Assembly (NCBI GenBank): GCA_002197995.1
Contig: NGZR01000002.1
Location: 372,001-436,000, forward strand
Length of the DNA: 64,000 nucleotides
DNA from: Gaeumannomyces sp. JS-464
Taxonomy: Eukaryota; Ascomycota; Sordariomycetes; Magnaporthales; Magnaporthaceae
Direction: 5' to 3'
Shown here: piece by piece, positions 1 through 13,900 of the stretch
How positions within the stretch are numbered: the stretch's first letter is position 1
How the letters are laid out: every line of letters begins with the position of its first letter
Translations under genes and position numbers: made by a program
Notes under the pieces: generated by a model
Seen by the model: the letters and a program-made list of their open reading frames with translations, nothing else
Database searches by the model: none
What the model was told of the DNA's origin: nothing

Positions 1-3000
1 CCCATTGAAGCCGGTGAGGGCGCGGGGAAGGCGGGGTGGGGTTGTCGTGGCCGTGTCGACACGGCGGGCGGGCGCGGAGCACGAATTTGAAAATGCAAGC
101 CCCCGGATATTTTTTTAATTTTTTTTTTTTTAATCGGGCAGGTCGGTGTGGCGCGGGCGTGGGATGGCGCCGATAAGGACGGACGCTTTGTGCTCTTTTA
201 CGTCACGGGAAAAACACTCGAGCCCACGTCGCCGGCCTCCAGGCTGGTGTTAGTTGCATGCATCTTTCCCACTTGTTGTGGTTGCAAATGCTACGCATTT
301 CTACAACCGGTGAGGAGTTTGGAGCCAGTGGGCTTGGACACGCCCGCCGATCGCCCTGTTTATCCCACCCGCCGAGGCCAGCAGGGTCACTCACCGAGAT
401 TCCAGAATGCAACATGCACACTCTCGTCTGCCTGCTTCGGGGACCTCCCCGCCTGGGGCGACGCTGTTTCCTCGGCGCTGGCTGGCACGCCGCGCCGACC
501 TCCCGGCCCGGGCTTTAGGGCTTGGCCACCGGTTTCGCGGATGGGCGGCATGGAACCGGCTCGTTTTGCGACCTTCCTCTTTGCGTTTTTGCTTCGAATG
601 CGATAGTGTCAATACACAATACATTTGCCAAGGCCATCCGTCATGTGGCCGCTTTGGTTGGCGGTCGGGTTTTGCTGGCACTGCACCTTGGACCAACTGC
701 ACCGCGAAGCTGACAACTGTCAAAGCTGTCAGATCGCCTTGGCGCGCCCGTGCCGTGCCAGCAAAGTCTCGCTGCGGGCCGCACGCATCACAGCCGCACC
801 GCCCCTGCTCGCTCGCCCATCCTCCCCCGCCTCTTGTCAGACGGGCGGAGTTGCTGTCAAACCGCCGTGCGTGCCGTTGAACCCGTGCTCCCGCCCAGAA
901 ACAAACCGACCGCCCCACCTGACACGTCGGGCGCGCACGCTGCCATTCAAGCTAGCAAATCGGACCGCCCCTAGCCAGCCGCCGTCGTTTTTGATGTGAT
1001 GAAATGAGGGTTTTCTGGATTGTGATGTGATGATGCACGACGAGGGAAGGGGGGAAGAAGAAGGAAAAAAGAAAAGAAATGGGGTTTCCCACCAATCGGT
1101 TTGGAAGAGATTGCGGTAAGCAATTGATGGGGAAAAGAGGAGACAATCCAATGAATGGCTCGCGATATTAGCGCGGTGCTGAGCGCACATCCCCGCCCTG
1201 CGTCCACCATTAGAACCCAGCCCGAGATCGCAGTATGGCGCTAGCGCAGTTTCGCGCCCAGGAGGACGCACTTGACTGCTTTTATGCCCGACCTGCACTT
1301 CCAATCGTCTTTCCGACGCAGGGTCACAAGCCTGCACGCACTGGTTGATGCACTCATTTCTTATCCGTTGGCGACAGCCAGCCACGCCGGCTTTCCTTTT
1401 CGAGAAACCGGGGTGGTTGGGAGGGGGCCATGGCCGTTGCTCCGGCCTGTGCTGTGTTCAGTCGTGTGCATGTCCACCCAAGGAAAGGGCATTGGATGGC
1501 AGGCAGCGACAGGCAGCAGCAGCTCCTTGCTCTCGTCCACCTGTCTGGCACATCCTCATCACGCCCAGGGCTAACCTCGACCCAGATCGTCCCAAAGCCT
1601 TGTCGCGTCGCCGACCAAAGCACGTATGGACCTTTTAAGCGCCGAGACAGGGGGGCTTCCGCGTCCGGCTCGCAACATGTGACGGGTTTCCCATGCGGGT
1701 GATTTCTCTTCGGGCCCGACGTGCCCTGGCCACATACACGCTAGCTGCCTACCTGCCTAGGTTGTTGCTTTCGGATTAGTTTTGCGATTATGTTTTTCCA
1801 TTTTTTATTATTCTTATTTTCTTCCAACCCCTTAGCCTACCAGCCACCTCCGACCCCGACTTCCCCGAGCAGACTAACATGGGCACCACGATCGCGGCGG
1901 AGTCTTCCTCCCGCAGTTGATCTGCACCCGTAAAATTGTGGTCATTTTTAAGTAGATCGCTGTGCGGTACTTTTCTAAAAAATGCCAGGTTCGATGTGCC
2001 AACGTGCCAACGCCCAGTTTAGTGCCATTTTTGGCGCGATCTCATTGCCTGTCTGGTCGCCAACGAGCATCCCGCCTAGCTCGCGGGCGACATGGTGATT
2101 TACGCCATTGATCGGATCGTCCACCCGCGCGGGCCGCCTCTTTCCTTTTCTTCTTTTTTTTCCCGTTTAGGTACGTTCATAATCTTACTCGAGCTTTGAT
2201 TCAAACACCGGCTGCACTGGCGCCCAGCCCTCGTCCGTTTCAATAAATATGGGGATGACACCGTTTTGCACCGGAGGGTTTGGTTCGGCCATGCCACCGA
2301 GGCGTCGAGCGGAGGGTTTGATTCGTGGTTTCCAACACCAAGCGACACATGGAGAGGAAGACGCTATCTTCTCGCCCAGCCTCTCCTAGAAAGTGCTAAA
2401 CTCGTCCCTGCTGGAACTATCCAACCTGCCCCATCCCCAAATTCCCACATTACCTTGGCATATACGATGGAAAAGGAAGCGCGAAATGCATTCGACGCTG
2501 GTGAGATGGTTTCATGGACTAACATTAGGCCTGGTGCTGATATTGGTAAGAGTACCCTTAAAAAAATCACAGCCGGGCGCCGCTTGCCCACCGATCCGAC
2601 TTGTCAGCTCGAGCACTTTCGCCACAAATGTCCAAAACGCCGTGCAACAATACTGGGTTGCACAAAGTGCCGTCGTGTCGCATCTTCCCCGGCTTCTGTC
2701 TTCTTCCGTCACACTTACCTACCTTAATGGCCTCGCCAGCAGCCGATAGGAGGGTTGCACGTAGACCGACCCTAAACATGGGTGGGGGGAGGGGACAGGC
2801 AGATTGTGATTAGGACTGGGCACCGCTCCTCCGCATGCTCGCGGGATTTCTCGGGAATGAACCCATGATTTGCAAATGTGCGTTGGGCGCCAAGTAAACG
2901 CTCGCTTTTTTCATCTGTTTGCTCCTCCTCCCTTGCAGGCGTGCCGAGAGGCCAATGTTCGAAAGTGGTGACAAATAAGACCTGCCAGGCAGGCCGAGGG

Positions 3001-3913
3001 AGGGCACGAGGCTCGGCCCCGCCCATGCGAAGCGGACTGGGGGTTTGTGGTTGGCCCCTGACAGGTTGGACATGGTGGGGATCGTTTCTCCTAATCCCTA
3101 GCTGGACTTTGGGAGTTGAGGAGGGAGAGGAAAGAACACAAAAAAAAAAATAAGAAAATCCGGGTAATCGGGACTCGGGGATCTAGCTGTGGAGACGGGA
3201 ATCGCAAAAAGGCAGGTAATAAAGATAACGACCAGATCTATCGAGAAACGAAGGGAAGGGGAAAGCTGGGGGAGGAGCAAACAGCAGAAAAAAAAAAACG
3301 ATATCACAAACCCGTGTGGGGCCAACCCTCGGAACGCAACCCCCGCCGGATTCGCCCGGAGGATGTGACCGCGTAACTACGCACGCAGGCCGCTGTATGG
3401 ATACTCGGACGCCTATGGTGATAACCTCACCAACCAATCTCGCTGTCGCCGGCCGGCTGGGCGACAACCCAGGGTTGCCTAAACGGGTAGTCCCAAGCGC
3501 CGCGTCGTGTGCGTTCCCGCTCCTACGGCCGAGATGGAAACCATCCGGAAGGCTGTGAGTGGCTGCCGTGAAAGCAGCATCCCGAGACAGCGAGGCTCGG
3601 GAAAGAAGAGGACCTCCCTACATGCGCCGCGCTAGGTAGGCATGCATATTTTTGGTCGGGTTACGTGCTGGGGTGCACGGGGTCGAGGAGGGTGACTGCT
3701 CAGCCAGAGAGGGATGGCGGCGGCTGGGTTGTCAAGGGGTGCATGTTTGCTTTGCGCCCTAGCTCTTGGCACCAATCGCTCCATGCCTCCTGTCCAACGA
3801 TGTCTGGCTTTTGCTACTTGGGGAAAAGAGCAAACAAATAACAACTAGGTACCTACGAAAGGGAACCCGAAAGGCAACCTAGACGATGAAGGAGCGTGAC
3901 GAGAAAACAAAAC

Positions 3914-3940
3914 AAAAAAAAAAAAAAAAAAAAAAAAAAA
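3914..3940. repeat. Poly-A tract, about 27 bp
   Basis: Uninterrupted run of A following an A-rich stretch with two C interruptions. It lies outside any gene I can support. Confidence 0.95.
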
Positions 3941-4284
3941 CACAAACTTTTCCCCCACATTCTCCACGTGGATATCGTCGCGGGGCGTACCCAGATTTTT
4001 CCTTTTTGCCTTCCGGGGACGCTTGCTTGGTTGTGGTTGCTCCCTTGCGGCGAGCTGCAGGCATGGAAACAAGAAGCTTTTCGGGGGCAAGCCACAAAAC
4101 GTCCAAATGCGGCAGGCCGGTGAGCGAGCTTCTTGAGTCGCAGTGGGGCTGCGCGTGGCTTTCTGTTGTCGCTGCTCGCTGTTGCTGTCGTTGGCGCATT
4201 CGTCGGCCATCATGGGTCTGGTGTGTCGAACAAGGAAGCTCCACCCGCCGCAGATCCAATGGCGGCAGAGATCGCTGACCCTTC

Positions 4285-4337
4285 GCTCTCTCTATCTCTT
4301 TCTCTCTGTCTCTCTTTCTCTCTGTCTCTCTCTCCAC
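4285..4337. repeat. Degenerate CT/TC microsatellite
   Basis: About 50 bases of CT dinucleotides interrupted by occasional A, G and extra T. Polypyrimidine on the plus strand. Intergenic. Confidence 0.9.
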
Positions 4338-4935
4338 TTGGATGCGCTTCTAGCATGACCAAAAACGCCGGCACAAGTATGACTATCCAGCTTGGCACAC
4401 AAACACTCGCGTTTGCTCCAATCTCCATGCTGGTGCTGGTGGGCTTTGAGCCCGCGGCGGTGACGCGAAATACACGTCAGACCGCGCTTAGCAGATTGGA
4501 CAGCGGCCGGCCCTTGTCGCTTTCGGGTGCACCCACAATCCCACACCACCATCGGGCGACCGTTGTTGGGGGCTTTTTTTTTTCTTCTTCTTTTGTTCGT
4601 CTCCCAGCCTGTTATCGATTGAGGCACGTGGACCAACCTCCCCGCTTCGACTAGGTTGACAAAAGAGCCTCGCCTCGTTTTGCAGCACTGCAGTGGGCTG
4701 TTTTTCCCAATGGATAAAAAAAGATAGCAAAAAGCGAGGAATGCGAGTCGCGCAAAGGCCATCATCTACTTTGGCTCGAGGATCAAAGCACCCGCACAGG
4801 AGACGCACAAACAGAGGTGGAGGCGCATATGGGGCGTGCGTGCGTGAGCTGCACGGCCCAACACCGCCAGCCGTCTTTTCTCCGCTGTATTGATGCCCAT
4901 CCGGCCGGAGGCGGCGGGTGGGCGCGTCAGAGAAG

Positions 4936-4955
4936 CAGCAGCAGCAGCAGCAGCA
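4936..4955. repeat. AGC trinucleotide repeat
   Basis: Roughly six tandem AGC units in non-coding sequence. Confidence 0.9.
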
Positions 4956-5343
4956 CTCGCATGATGCCCCATCTCCCGCCCCAAGGCCACAGCCTCTCGG
5001 GGCCTGACACGAGCCGGGCTGGCCCAACCTAGCCCGCCCCTTTCTGCACGATTACGGGCGCGCGGGGCGGAATGGGCAGCAAATTGACCAAGGGCTTGCC
5101 GTTTATGTATGCCAGATGTCGTGTCAAAGTCACACAAAGGAAGCCGAAAAAAGGGGGGGCCGCCTGGAGATGGGGCGGCGGAGGAGGAGCCCGACAGACA
5201 CTGCGGCTACTGGCCCGGTGTGACGGTGAATCCCACATCGTGCCCCCAGATGGACCAAGTAACGTGGCGAGGCGCCGTCACCGGCGAGGGGCGGAGGGGA
5301 AGAGAGAAGAGCAACGGCTGGGACAATGTCTTGGGACTTTGGG

Positions 5344-5362
5344 GACACACACACACACACAC
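5344..5362. repeat. AC dinucleotide repeat
   Basis: About nine AC units in intergenic sequence. Confidence 0.9.
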
Positions 5363-6048
5363 TCCCAACGACGTCAGGGAACATAAAATAGTAAAAAAGA
5401 AAATAAAAAAGGTATGCGTGGAGTCCAAAGGGCGCAAAACAGAAATATGATGCAGGTAGAGTGGGAGAGAAGATGGAGACGGCATGCATCTGCTTTTCGA
5501 GGCCCGATGAAGGAGGGGCGCGGTTGCATGGCCAGAAAAGAGGCCAGTAACATGAAATGTTTGCCGCTTACGGGGGCTTCTGGTGTCTGGGTGCCAGATT
5601 GACCCGAAAGTGCACGTCGGGGCCCGATATGTGTAAGCCTGTGGAAGGGCAGAAAACAGAGCAGGCAAACAAAACGAGAGGGATGGGATGGATGAGACGG
5701 CAAGGTGCAGGATGCGTCGAGATGCGCGTGCGTGCCAAAATGGGGCACTTTCCGACCGGTGAGGGCATGCCAATTTGCGTGCGGCCTCGGGGCTTTGGCG
5801 ATGTGTAATGCGCCGTTTGGCTGCCCTCTTTTTCTCCTTCTGTTTTCCTGCCCAAAACCCAGAGACCCGTTGGACGATGGAGGACTGGGAGGGGCGGGCA
5901 GTAGAGGACCATGGCATGGAGACCGAGGCGGTGACGTGGATTGCGGCGCTTTCTCCCATGGTGGTGCGCAGGGCGACGGGCAGACAGACAGACGTTCGTC
6001 GATGGAGTAGGTCGAGCAAAAGTGAGTAGATGAGGGTGCGTGGAGCCC

Positions 6049-6107
6049 CGGGATGGATGAATGGAATGGAGGGATGGACGGATGAATGAGTGGATAAATG
6101 GATGGAC
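6049..6107. repeat. Degenerate GGAT/TGGA tetranucleotide repeat
   Basis: A run of imperfect GGAT, GAAT and TGGA units over about 60 bases. It reads as an old tetranucleotide satellite with point changes. Confidence 0.8.
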
Positions 6108-6368
6108 GTCGGGCCATCTGACTGACGCTCAAGCGCGTAGCCGTTCAATGGCGGTGACAGGAGAGCGATTTCGAGCGCTGTCTGGCCCAAAGGGCGTGGC
6201 GGGTGGAGTCGAGGCCTGCGGGGGGCAAGAACGAAACTTTGTCTGACCGGTCTCAGTGCGTCGTCGTTGCTTTCGATTCTCCGGCCAGCGCGCGGGAGGT
6301 CATTTGAGCAGGCCGCGACCAAAGAAAGAATGGCTGGGGAGGGAAGCCTAATTCGTGGGAATCCAATC

Positions 6369-6386
6369 AAAAAAAAAAAAAAAAAA
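6369..6386. repeat. Poly-A tract, 18 bp
   Basis: Uninterrupted A run in intergenic sequence. Confidence 0.95.
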
Positions 6387-8241
6387 GGAATCCAGACGAT
6401 CTTGGTGCTGCTGCGTCGGGTCGGGTTGCGCTGCCATCAAATCTCGCTGCAGTCAGCCGGCCACTCAAAGCTCGCCGCCCGCACCCTCCCCTCCCCCGAG
6501 GGTCGATGCACCACGGCTGGATTTCCACATTGAATGGATATCCTATCCCGTCCTGTCTCTTTGATGCCGCGCATTCTCCAGGATTGGCAGGCTGACTGGC
6601 TGGCTGGCTGGTGCAAACCACGTGCATAACGGGCCATTGAGGGTGCCACTTTTATTTTTATCGACGTCCTTTCCATTTTCGATAGACCGGCAGACGGCAC
6701 TGGATTCGTCGTGCTGGCTGTTCCCCGCCCCCTCGAGACACCCCGTGACTGCTAATGTTGATCTTTGTGCTGATTTGTTTGCTTGGTCCAATGCAGAGTC
6801 CCGTGCCCAGGTGGGTGTAGGCGCCTCTGCGTGCGTGGGAGCCGGCCAGCCCAGCTGCTGTCGCCGTCCTTGTCTCCGGTCGTCAAAAGCGCTTTCTGTA
6901 GGGGGTGGTTTCGGTACTAGCCGAGGGGGAACGGTTTGGCGGAAACGCCCTGGAGCCCGCAGCGCTGGTCGAGGTGCGGATCCCCCAGCCGTGGAAATCT
7001 CCGGGGTGGATCCCTGAAGGGGGTGGTGGTGGTGGTGGTGTCCACTCCCTTCTGTGCCTTTGCCTCCGCCTGCCAGCGCCTCGTAAACTCTGGCTTGGCC
7101 CGCTGCGACCTCGGCGAAGCTATCTATCCGTCCGCCGGGCTGTCTCTCTATTTCTGCATTGGGCAAATCCGCCGCTACAGCCATGTTCAACGAAGCGGAC
7201 TTGATCACAGTGAGAGGTAGGCACATTCACAGGTGTTGTGATTCAAGGTGAAGGTCCAGCACACCAGGTACCAACAAAGAAAGAACCCATATCCAGAAAC
7301 GCATGACCCATGTCGACGAGGGTTAGTTTTCCACCTCTTTCGATCCCGAAACCCCCAAAACACCGAAGCTTTAAAACGCTACAAAACAGCAGGAAATAGG
7401 AAAATAGTAAAAACAAAGAGATATGTGCAAGTCCTGGTTCCGCTGCACGTGAGTCCGGTCCGTCTATACTGCGATTTGCTGCTCCCTCTTTCCCTTGACT
7501 CTGAATCCCGTGCGTATATTATTTATCTCTGGGAGATATCTGTTCTCCTCTGGCCAATCCGTAAATGTCGGTGGCGTGTGCTTTTAAAACACGCGTCGCT
7601 TGGACGTCGTCGAGGTCTGCTGCGAGGAAGGGTAGGTGATCATGTGGTCCCAAGCCACGGGTTCTCGGCTGCTCTTCCGGCACTCGCCTGTTTTGCACCA
7701 CCAGGTTAACTCGGGAATTCCGGCAGGGGAGCGGGCTGGGAAAACAACAACATACTGCAAATTCGTGTGGCCTGTATTCCCTGTTCTCCACGTGCGGCTG
7801 GCACCGCAGCTGTGTCCTGATGAACTTAGAGCACCACATTGCCGCGATAATGCGGTGGTGGCCACAGTAGTATTCGCGCTGTATCAAGGGCGGCCGGCTG
7901 GTCAGCAAGCAGTCACCCAAGTGTTCCGAGGGGAGAAGGCTGGCTTACATCTGTCCACTCGCACATGTTGACGGGTTTGAGAGACGAAAGATAGGTAGCT
8001 AGAGGCGGGAGAGGGTGGCGAGGACGATGCTGGTTCCGGGTGGCCCGTTGGCAAACGGGATGCCGCTGGTAGGTGGGACGGAAAGAGGCTTTGGCGCCTA
8101 GGAGGATTTGGTCAGGATGTCCTGGCGCTTGTGTCGACGGAGCGCGGAGGCGGTGTCGTCGATGGAGGGAGCCGAAGTCGCGCTATATAGCGTGATAGAG
8201 GCGGGAGGGCCGGCGGGAGGCGAGGTCCAACAGAAGAGGTC

Positions 8242-8269
8242 CTTGGTGGTGGTGGTGGTGGTGGTGGTG
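8242..8269. repeat. GGT trinucleotide repeat
   Basis: About nine GGT units. A shorter GGT run lies at 7020-7039. Both are intergenic. Confidence 0.9.
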
Positions 8270-9869
8270 ACTGAGTGGCCGTCCAGGGGTATAGGGTGAC
8301 GATGGGATGGCCAGAGAAAATGTCCGAAATAACAAGTTCGAAAGGGACGGCGGCAGCGATATATATAAGTACAAGGAACAACCAGGCGTGTCGAGAAGAA
8401 GGTCGATATGAGCGTGTGGAGAGAGCAAGGTAGATGTACCGATCTGGTGTGTCCGGGTTGTTCTGGAAGTGATGGGGGTGGCTCAGTGGGTGGTGGCCGT
8501 GGGCGGCTTCTTAAAGATTCGTTGGAGGGAGCTGGACCCAAGCAGCTGGAGGCTTTCCAAACGGGGTCCCGGCCGAGCCCTACCACCTAAACCTTGCCTA
8601 TCATGCAGTCGACGGAGGTGGGACCTTTTTTTTCTTCTGAAATGGCGAGCTTTTTTTTTCTTTCCCACATGCCGGGAAGACGCCTGTCGAGGAAAAGCGC
8701 ATCTTTGAGGGACACCACGAAAAGGGCCGGGGTGTACCTGGGTGTGTATTCTTGGGCCCCTTTTTTGGTTGGCCTGGTTGAGTTTGGCAGGGGGAGGGGG
8801 TGTGGGATGGGTGGTGAGGTTCACCCCAGTAGGTGCTGCGAGCAACATGCCGCTGGGGTGGGGTGTGCTGCAGTGTGGGCCAGCGAGACGACATGGGCAG
8901 GGCCTGCAGGCGACTGGATGGCGTCTGTCTGTCTGGGCTGGCTCGTCGAATTGGTTTTCTTTCTGATGGGTATATTTTCCTTCCTTCTTGGAGCTCTGTC
9001 CCACCCCCCGTCGTGCGGGGCGGGAAGGTGACTGGGCTGGTCGACATTGACATGGAAGGGGTGTGGACACATCCTTTCGCAGGCAGTCGATCCAATGGAT
9101 CAACGACTGGACGTCTCTGATGCGGTGTTCCGCTGGACCGCCCTGGCGCCGCACCACGCGACGGCAGCCAACGGGGATAAAACGATATCGCGGGTAAGCA
9201 TAAGTGAGACAAGACAGGAGAGAAGCACGACTCGATCGATCAATGTCGTATGGAGGCCGGGGCAGGACTTGACGCGAAGTGAAGTGCAGAGCGGGGGCGG
9301 CAGACCAAACGCCCGTCTTCTCCAGGCCGTGTCGCCGTGGCTGTCCTGCCCAAAGAGGCAAAGTCAGGCTGGATAAAAACGGTAGGGTGTCGAAACGGGC
9401 GCGGCCTCGGCGCCATTTGAAAATGTCCGTTCCGACTGAATCCGTTTTGGGGCGGGAGAGCCTACTACAGTAGTGCAACACAGTGTAGTACAGTGCGTCT
9501 TTCCAGGGACCAGGCTTCCTTTTTTTCCCGCTCGCCACAATGCTGCCGACACAAACGGCGCTGCACCTACAGCTCAATTTTCCTCCCGCCTCGCTCCATT
9601 CTCTCGCACCCACCACCACCCTCATCATCCCCCAAACCCCGGTGTCGGCGCCAGGAAACCACGTCGAGCCGTGTCGGGCTCAAAGGCCGTTCGCAAACAA
9701 AACAATTGGGCTCCAATCTGTTTCGTTGCTGGGGACCCGGATGGGCTGCTTTGCGGGTGCTGGGCCCCGGGCAGTGGATCATTTGAAGAGCCCTCTTTTT
9801 TTTTTCTTTCCCTTCTTCTTCTTCTTCTTCGGCGCGTCGCCTTTTCCTTCTCCTTTTGACCCAGCACGC

Positions 9870-9894
9870 AAAAAAAAAAAAAAAAAAAAAAAAA
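9870..9894. repeat. Poly-A tract, about 25 bp
   Basis: Uninterrupted A run; a shorter A/G-rich purine stretch follows near 10010-10035. Intergenic. Confidence 0.95.
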
Positions 9895-10863
9895 GGAAGA
9901 GACCCTCCTTCAGGGGCATTTGGCCCCATCCGCCCTCTCGGCCCATCCGTCAGTTGGTCCCCGGGTGGATTCCCTCGGGCACCTCCATCGCTATCTGGGT
10001 GGTCGCGAGCGAAAAGAAAAGAAAAGAAAAAAAAGAGTGTCGCATAGCCGCGCCGCACAGAGCTCGAGTTGATTGCGTGCAATGTGACAGAAGTTTAAAT
10101 CTCTGAGCTAGCTTGGGCTCACTTGCAATCTATTCTACCACGCCCGAGCGAGATGGTGCCTTTTCCTTTTCACTCGCCAAAAAAGATAAGAAAGCAAAAA
10201 AAAAAAGACACGCCATTTCCGCCCAGGTTGGGGACCTGCGCCATCCCGTGGGCGCTGCGAAACACCAGGCCCACTGGCCACAAATGAGCCATCATATCCA
10301 TCCCACGCTCTTCGTTGCGAAATACGCAAAGGCTGCCAGCAAAGCGAGGCAGGGACCGCAGCACACAAGCCCCCACCCGGCGAGACGCACTGCCGATCGA
10401 ACTCCCCCATCGCTCCTTCCAGGCCATGGGCTTCGCTTCCCCTTGTTCGTCGAATGGAGCAGCCACAGGGCCCTTCCCACTCGGCGGATACAAACGCCAG
10501 ATGCGGCAGTTCGAACCCACCACTCCATGCTTTCGGCTTATCAGGCCAGAGCGGGCCCTCGACCAAAGAGCTGGGCCCGGGAGTGACTGCGTGCCCAGCC
10601 ATGCCTGTGCCCCCTGGTCGGTTGGGGTGCCGGAGATGCGATGTCCTGCCCTCTCTCTCGCTCTTGGACCTGGCGCCGCCTTTTTGTAGCTGCTATCATG
10701 ATCCTACCACGCGCAGCACAATAGATTGCTTTTGTCTGTCCTTGTCCCGTCGCAGATTACTGTCATGCCCTGCCCTGTCCTCTGTCCTACCAGTTTGTTC
10801 TGGGGGCTTGTGCTTGTGCCCTGCCTGCTGTGCGAGCAACTGCAACTCCCTCCTGCACAACCT

Positions 10864-10939
10864 AGTGGTCGATCATTCCGAACCGCCTAGGCGAATCGAG
10901 CAGTGGTTGATCATTCCGAGCCGTCTAGGCGAATCGAAC
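10864..10939. repeat. 38-bp tandem duplication
   Basis: Two head-to-tail copies, 10864-10901 and 10902-10939. They differ at only four positions and all four differences are transitions (two C/T and two A/G as read on the plus strand). Each unit contains a short palindromic core around GCCTAGGC or its diverged copy, plus an ATTCCG...CGAAT inverted pair. No transposon or gene is associated with it. Confidence 0.9.
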
Positions 10940-13900
10940 AGGCACACACCGCGCCCCTCCCAGCACATTTCCACTGGCCGACAGAGGAGCAAGTCAGGTG
11001 AGGGCCGCCAAACCCTTGCTTTGCTTCTCTCGCTCCAAGCGCAGCACAGGGGTTCGGCCAGCTGCCACGCAAAAACCAAGGATCGCTTTTTTTTTTTTTC
11101 CTTCTCCCCCTCGACCCGCTGGTAGGTAATTTGCTGGGCCTCGTCACCAGACCCCCGATCATCTCCCTCGCGAAACCGAAGTGCCCATTTTCGGTGTGTG
11201 CTATGGTCTTGCACGAGCATTATTCCTTTTGTCCTTTCTTTTCCTGTGCTTTTGCTACCTTGGCCAGACGGAAGCCGCTCAAGCAATTAACCTGATCATC
11301 CCTCTCTTTGTTCCCTTCGTTGCCTTCGCTGCGACGTAGGACAAGGCCCTGAGCTGCAACCCTGCTGCCTACAAGGTATCTGGGCGGGTGATGCTCGACT
11401 TTGGCCCCTTATCAGTGCGCACGATACTACCGTGGCCCGGCCCTGGCGTGCAAGATGCAAAACGCCCGGTTCCCGTCACTTCTCGTCTTCTATTTTCTCC
11501 CATCTTTCTCGGTGCCACCATTTCCTCGGCTGTCTACTCCAAATGTTAGCTCCAACAAACTCCCCTCTTTCGCTGTTTTGTTTTATCTTTTGGCACGGTA
11601 ATCTCAAACAACCCAGCGGGCTCGGGCCAAGATCGGCCGCACGCCAGAGCAGTCACCAGACGGCGGTACAAGCATCAAGTAGTGGCTATGTCTGTCTGCA
11701 GGAATCTGAGGCGTAGCCAGACTCGCAGCTAGACCCAGGCCTAGGCTTTCGACCTCAACACAAGTGCGGCTGACGGAATACATGAGGCCAGGATCGCGTA
11801 GGCAAATAGGACGAAATCTCGCAGCTGCTAGATGGGCAGGTCTCTCCAGGCTGCAGACGCCCATGTTCACCTGACCCAATAGGGGCACGTGGAAGGGCGA
11901 AACAAAATCCCCGGTCGATATTGGTCCTGTGAGCTCTGGGCTAGTGTGCATCTCATCCATGCCACTCAACCCCTACTCTTCTCCAGGCGTATCTGCCTGG
12001 GGCTGCGAGATCCGATTCAACCTGGGCGGAGAGCAGTCCAGATGCGCAAGCGCACACTATCCAAAACAAATAGCCAAAAGGCCTCTCGCCCAGGTTCTTC
12101 CCCTGCTCGCTGTAAGGGGGCTCATAACTGTGCCGCCTCGCCCCTGCCACTTGACAAGCCACAGAAGTTGATTCCAGAAGTCGTAACTTTGGAGCTACTG
12201 CACCTAGTGTTGCAATCAGAGCCCGATAAGTGGCAGAGGATTTCCCCGACCGTCCCCGGGCGACGCCATCGACCGTCGACACCCCGGCCTAGGGTCTGCG
12301 CAAGCGCAAAAGTCCCGGAGGCGGCGACCCTTGCCTTCCGGAGCTGGCGAGCCGCCTCTTCCCAGCGTGATGGGAGCTGCATGGGTTAGTGGTCGAAGCG
12401 GTGGCGTTTAGGCCGAGCCTTACTGCTTACGGCTCGGTTCCTCCCCCTTGGCACGCACACACACACACACAACACTCAGCTCGCCCGCAAACCTGGCTGG
12501 CCGATGCTGTTCCAGAGACAGTGGCGCCGCCCCCCATCCCATCAAAGGATCGGGATGGAGACTATGGGGCGTAGGCAACAGCCGATCTGGGTAAAAAAGG
12601 TGTCAAAGAGGCGGCCGGTAAAACGCCTCTTTGCGAGGGTGAGGGAGGGGGAGGGAGCCACTTTCGCTGCTGGAGCGGCAGGCGCGAGATTTGGCCATAA
12701 TTAATGAGTCCTACGCTAGCGGCCCGTCAGGAGGGGTAACATGGACGGCTCTACCTCTTGGCTTTGGTTTGTTGCCTGTCCAGAACCGTCCCATTTTAGC
12801 AGCGAGACGACGCAATCGTCGCGGCCAGCAAGGAAATCCTAATACTCATGCTCGCTAAAGATCCCCTGGCGAACATATCCTAGGGCGAGGAGGCAGGAGG
12901 CCCGTCCTTGAGCGGATCCCCCGCGACCCAGACAGCTGGAAAATAGACGACGATGCGAGCCCAGCGAAGCAGGGGAGATTCAGGGGCCGGATCTCAAGCC
13001 CCGGAAGCACCGCCCCGGCCTTCCGGACCGCGCCCTGTTTCCAAGGACCTGGATCCAACATCCCGCACCCAGGGAGCACGGCGGCCAGGCCTGGCCATGG
13101 GAAGCTGAACGGGACACACGGCAGCAAAGCCCTCGTCGCTCGACACGGGGATCAGCAGAGTGGCGACAGTCTAGCAGGAGCTGCGCATGTAGGCCAACGA
13201 CGGCTTCGAGCGCCTCCAACCTCTCCGCTCGCTGCAGCGGCAAATGATCACATGACCGATGGGTGTTGCCCCGGCCGCTGCTGCCGATGTATGCGAGCTG
13301 CAAGCTTGAATGCCCGTTTCTGAAAAGGAAAGGTTATAGCACCAGAGAAAGTGCGTGAGTGTGAATTCTGATGGCCGAGACGGGGGGCATGCAGGTCGGC
13401 AGATGGGCCGCTATCTTGCGGAGCTTGCCAGCAACAAGCAGCACCGATGGGGAAAAGGGGAAGAGAGGCACGCTAACCCAACCTCATGCTCGCCTTCCGC
13501 GGGGGACGAAACATATCTCCACCTATATGGCAAATGTGCATTTATTAACTGGCCCTTGCACACGTGCACTCCCGTCCCGTGACCCGCTCGTTTCGGCTCG
13601 TCCTTTCTTTTTTTGCTTTGTTCTACGGCGCGATCGTGTCAGGGGGGCGGTCCGCTGGCGCCCCCAGCCGTCGCCAAAGCTGGCAGGCCAATGGAAGAGC
13701 CCCCTCGTGCCACGATCAGCCCGCCCGGGGCTGGTGTTCGTGCTAGGCCGGGGCAGCGTGGTTGGTGCGGCCGATTTCCCAAATTGTCGACGGCTTTCTG
13801 CCTGGTCTCGGTCCACCATGAGCGAGGGGGCAGAGAGCGTGCGTGCTTCGTCTCATGCGGGAGTTTGGGCCAAAGGATGAGAGGCCCTGGCCGATGAATG

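Noticed and set aside
5207..6370. 387-codon open frame on the minus strand
   Set aside because: Ser/Pro/His-rich, crosses AC and GGAT repeats, no motif, no splice-joined neighbours; other frames of the same region are equally open.
8483..9628. 381-codon open frame on the minus strand
   Set aside because: Low-complexity composition and overlap with several other long frames in GC-rich DNA; no recognisable domain or start context.
10505..10530. Possible tRNA B box (GGGTTCGAACTGCC, minus strand)
   Set aside because: T stem does not pair and no cloverleaf can be drawn around it.
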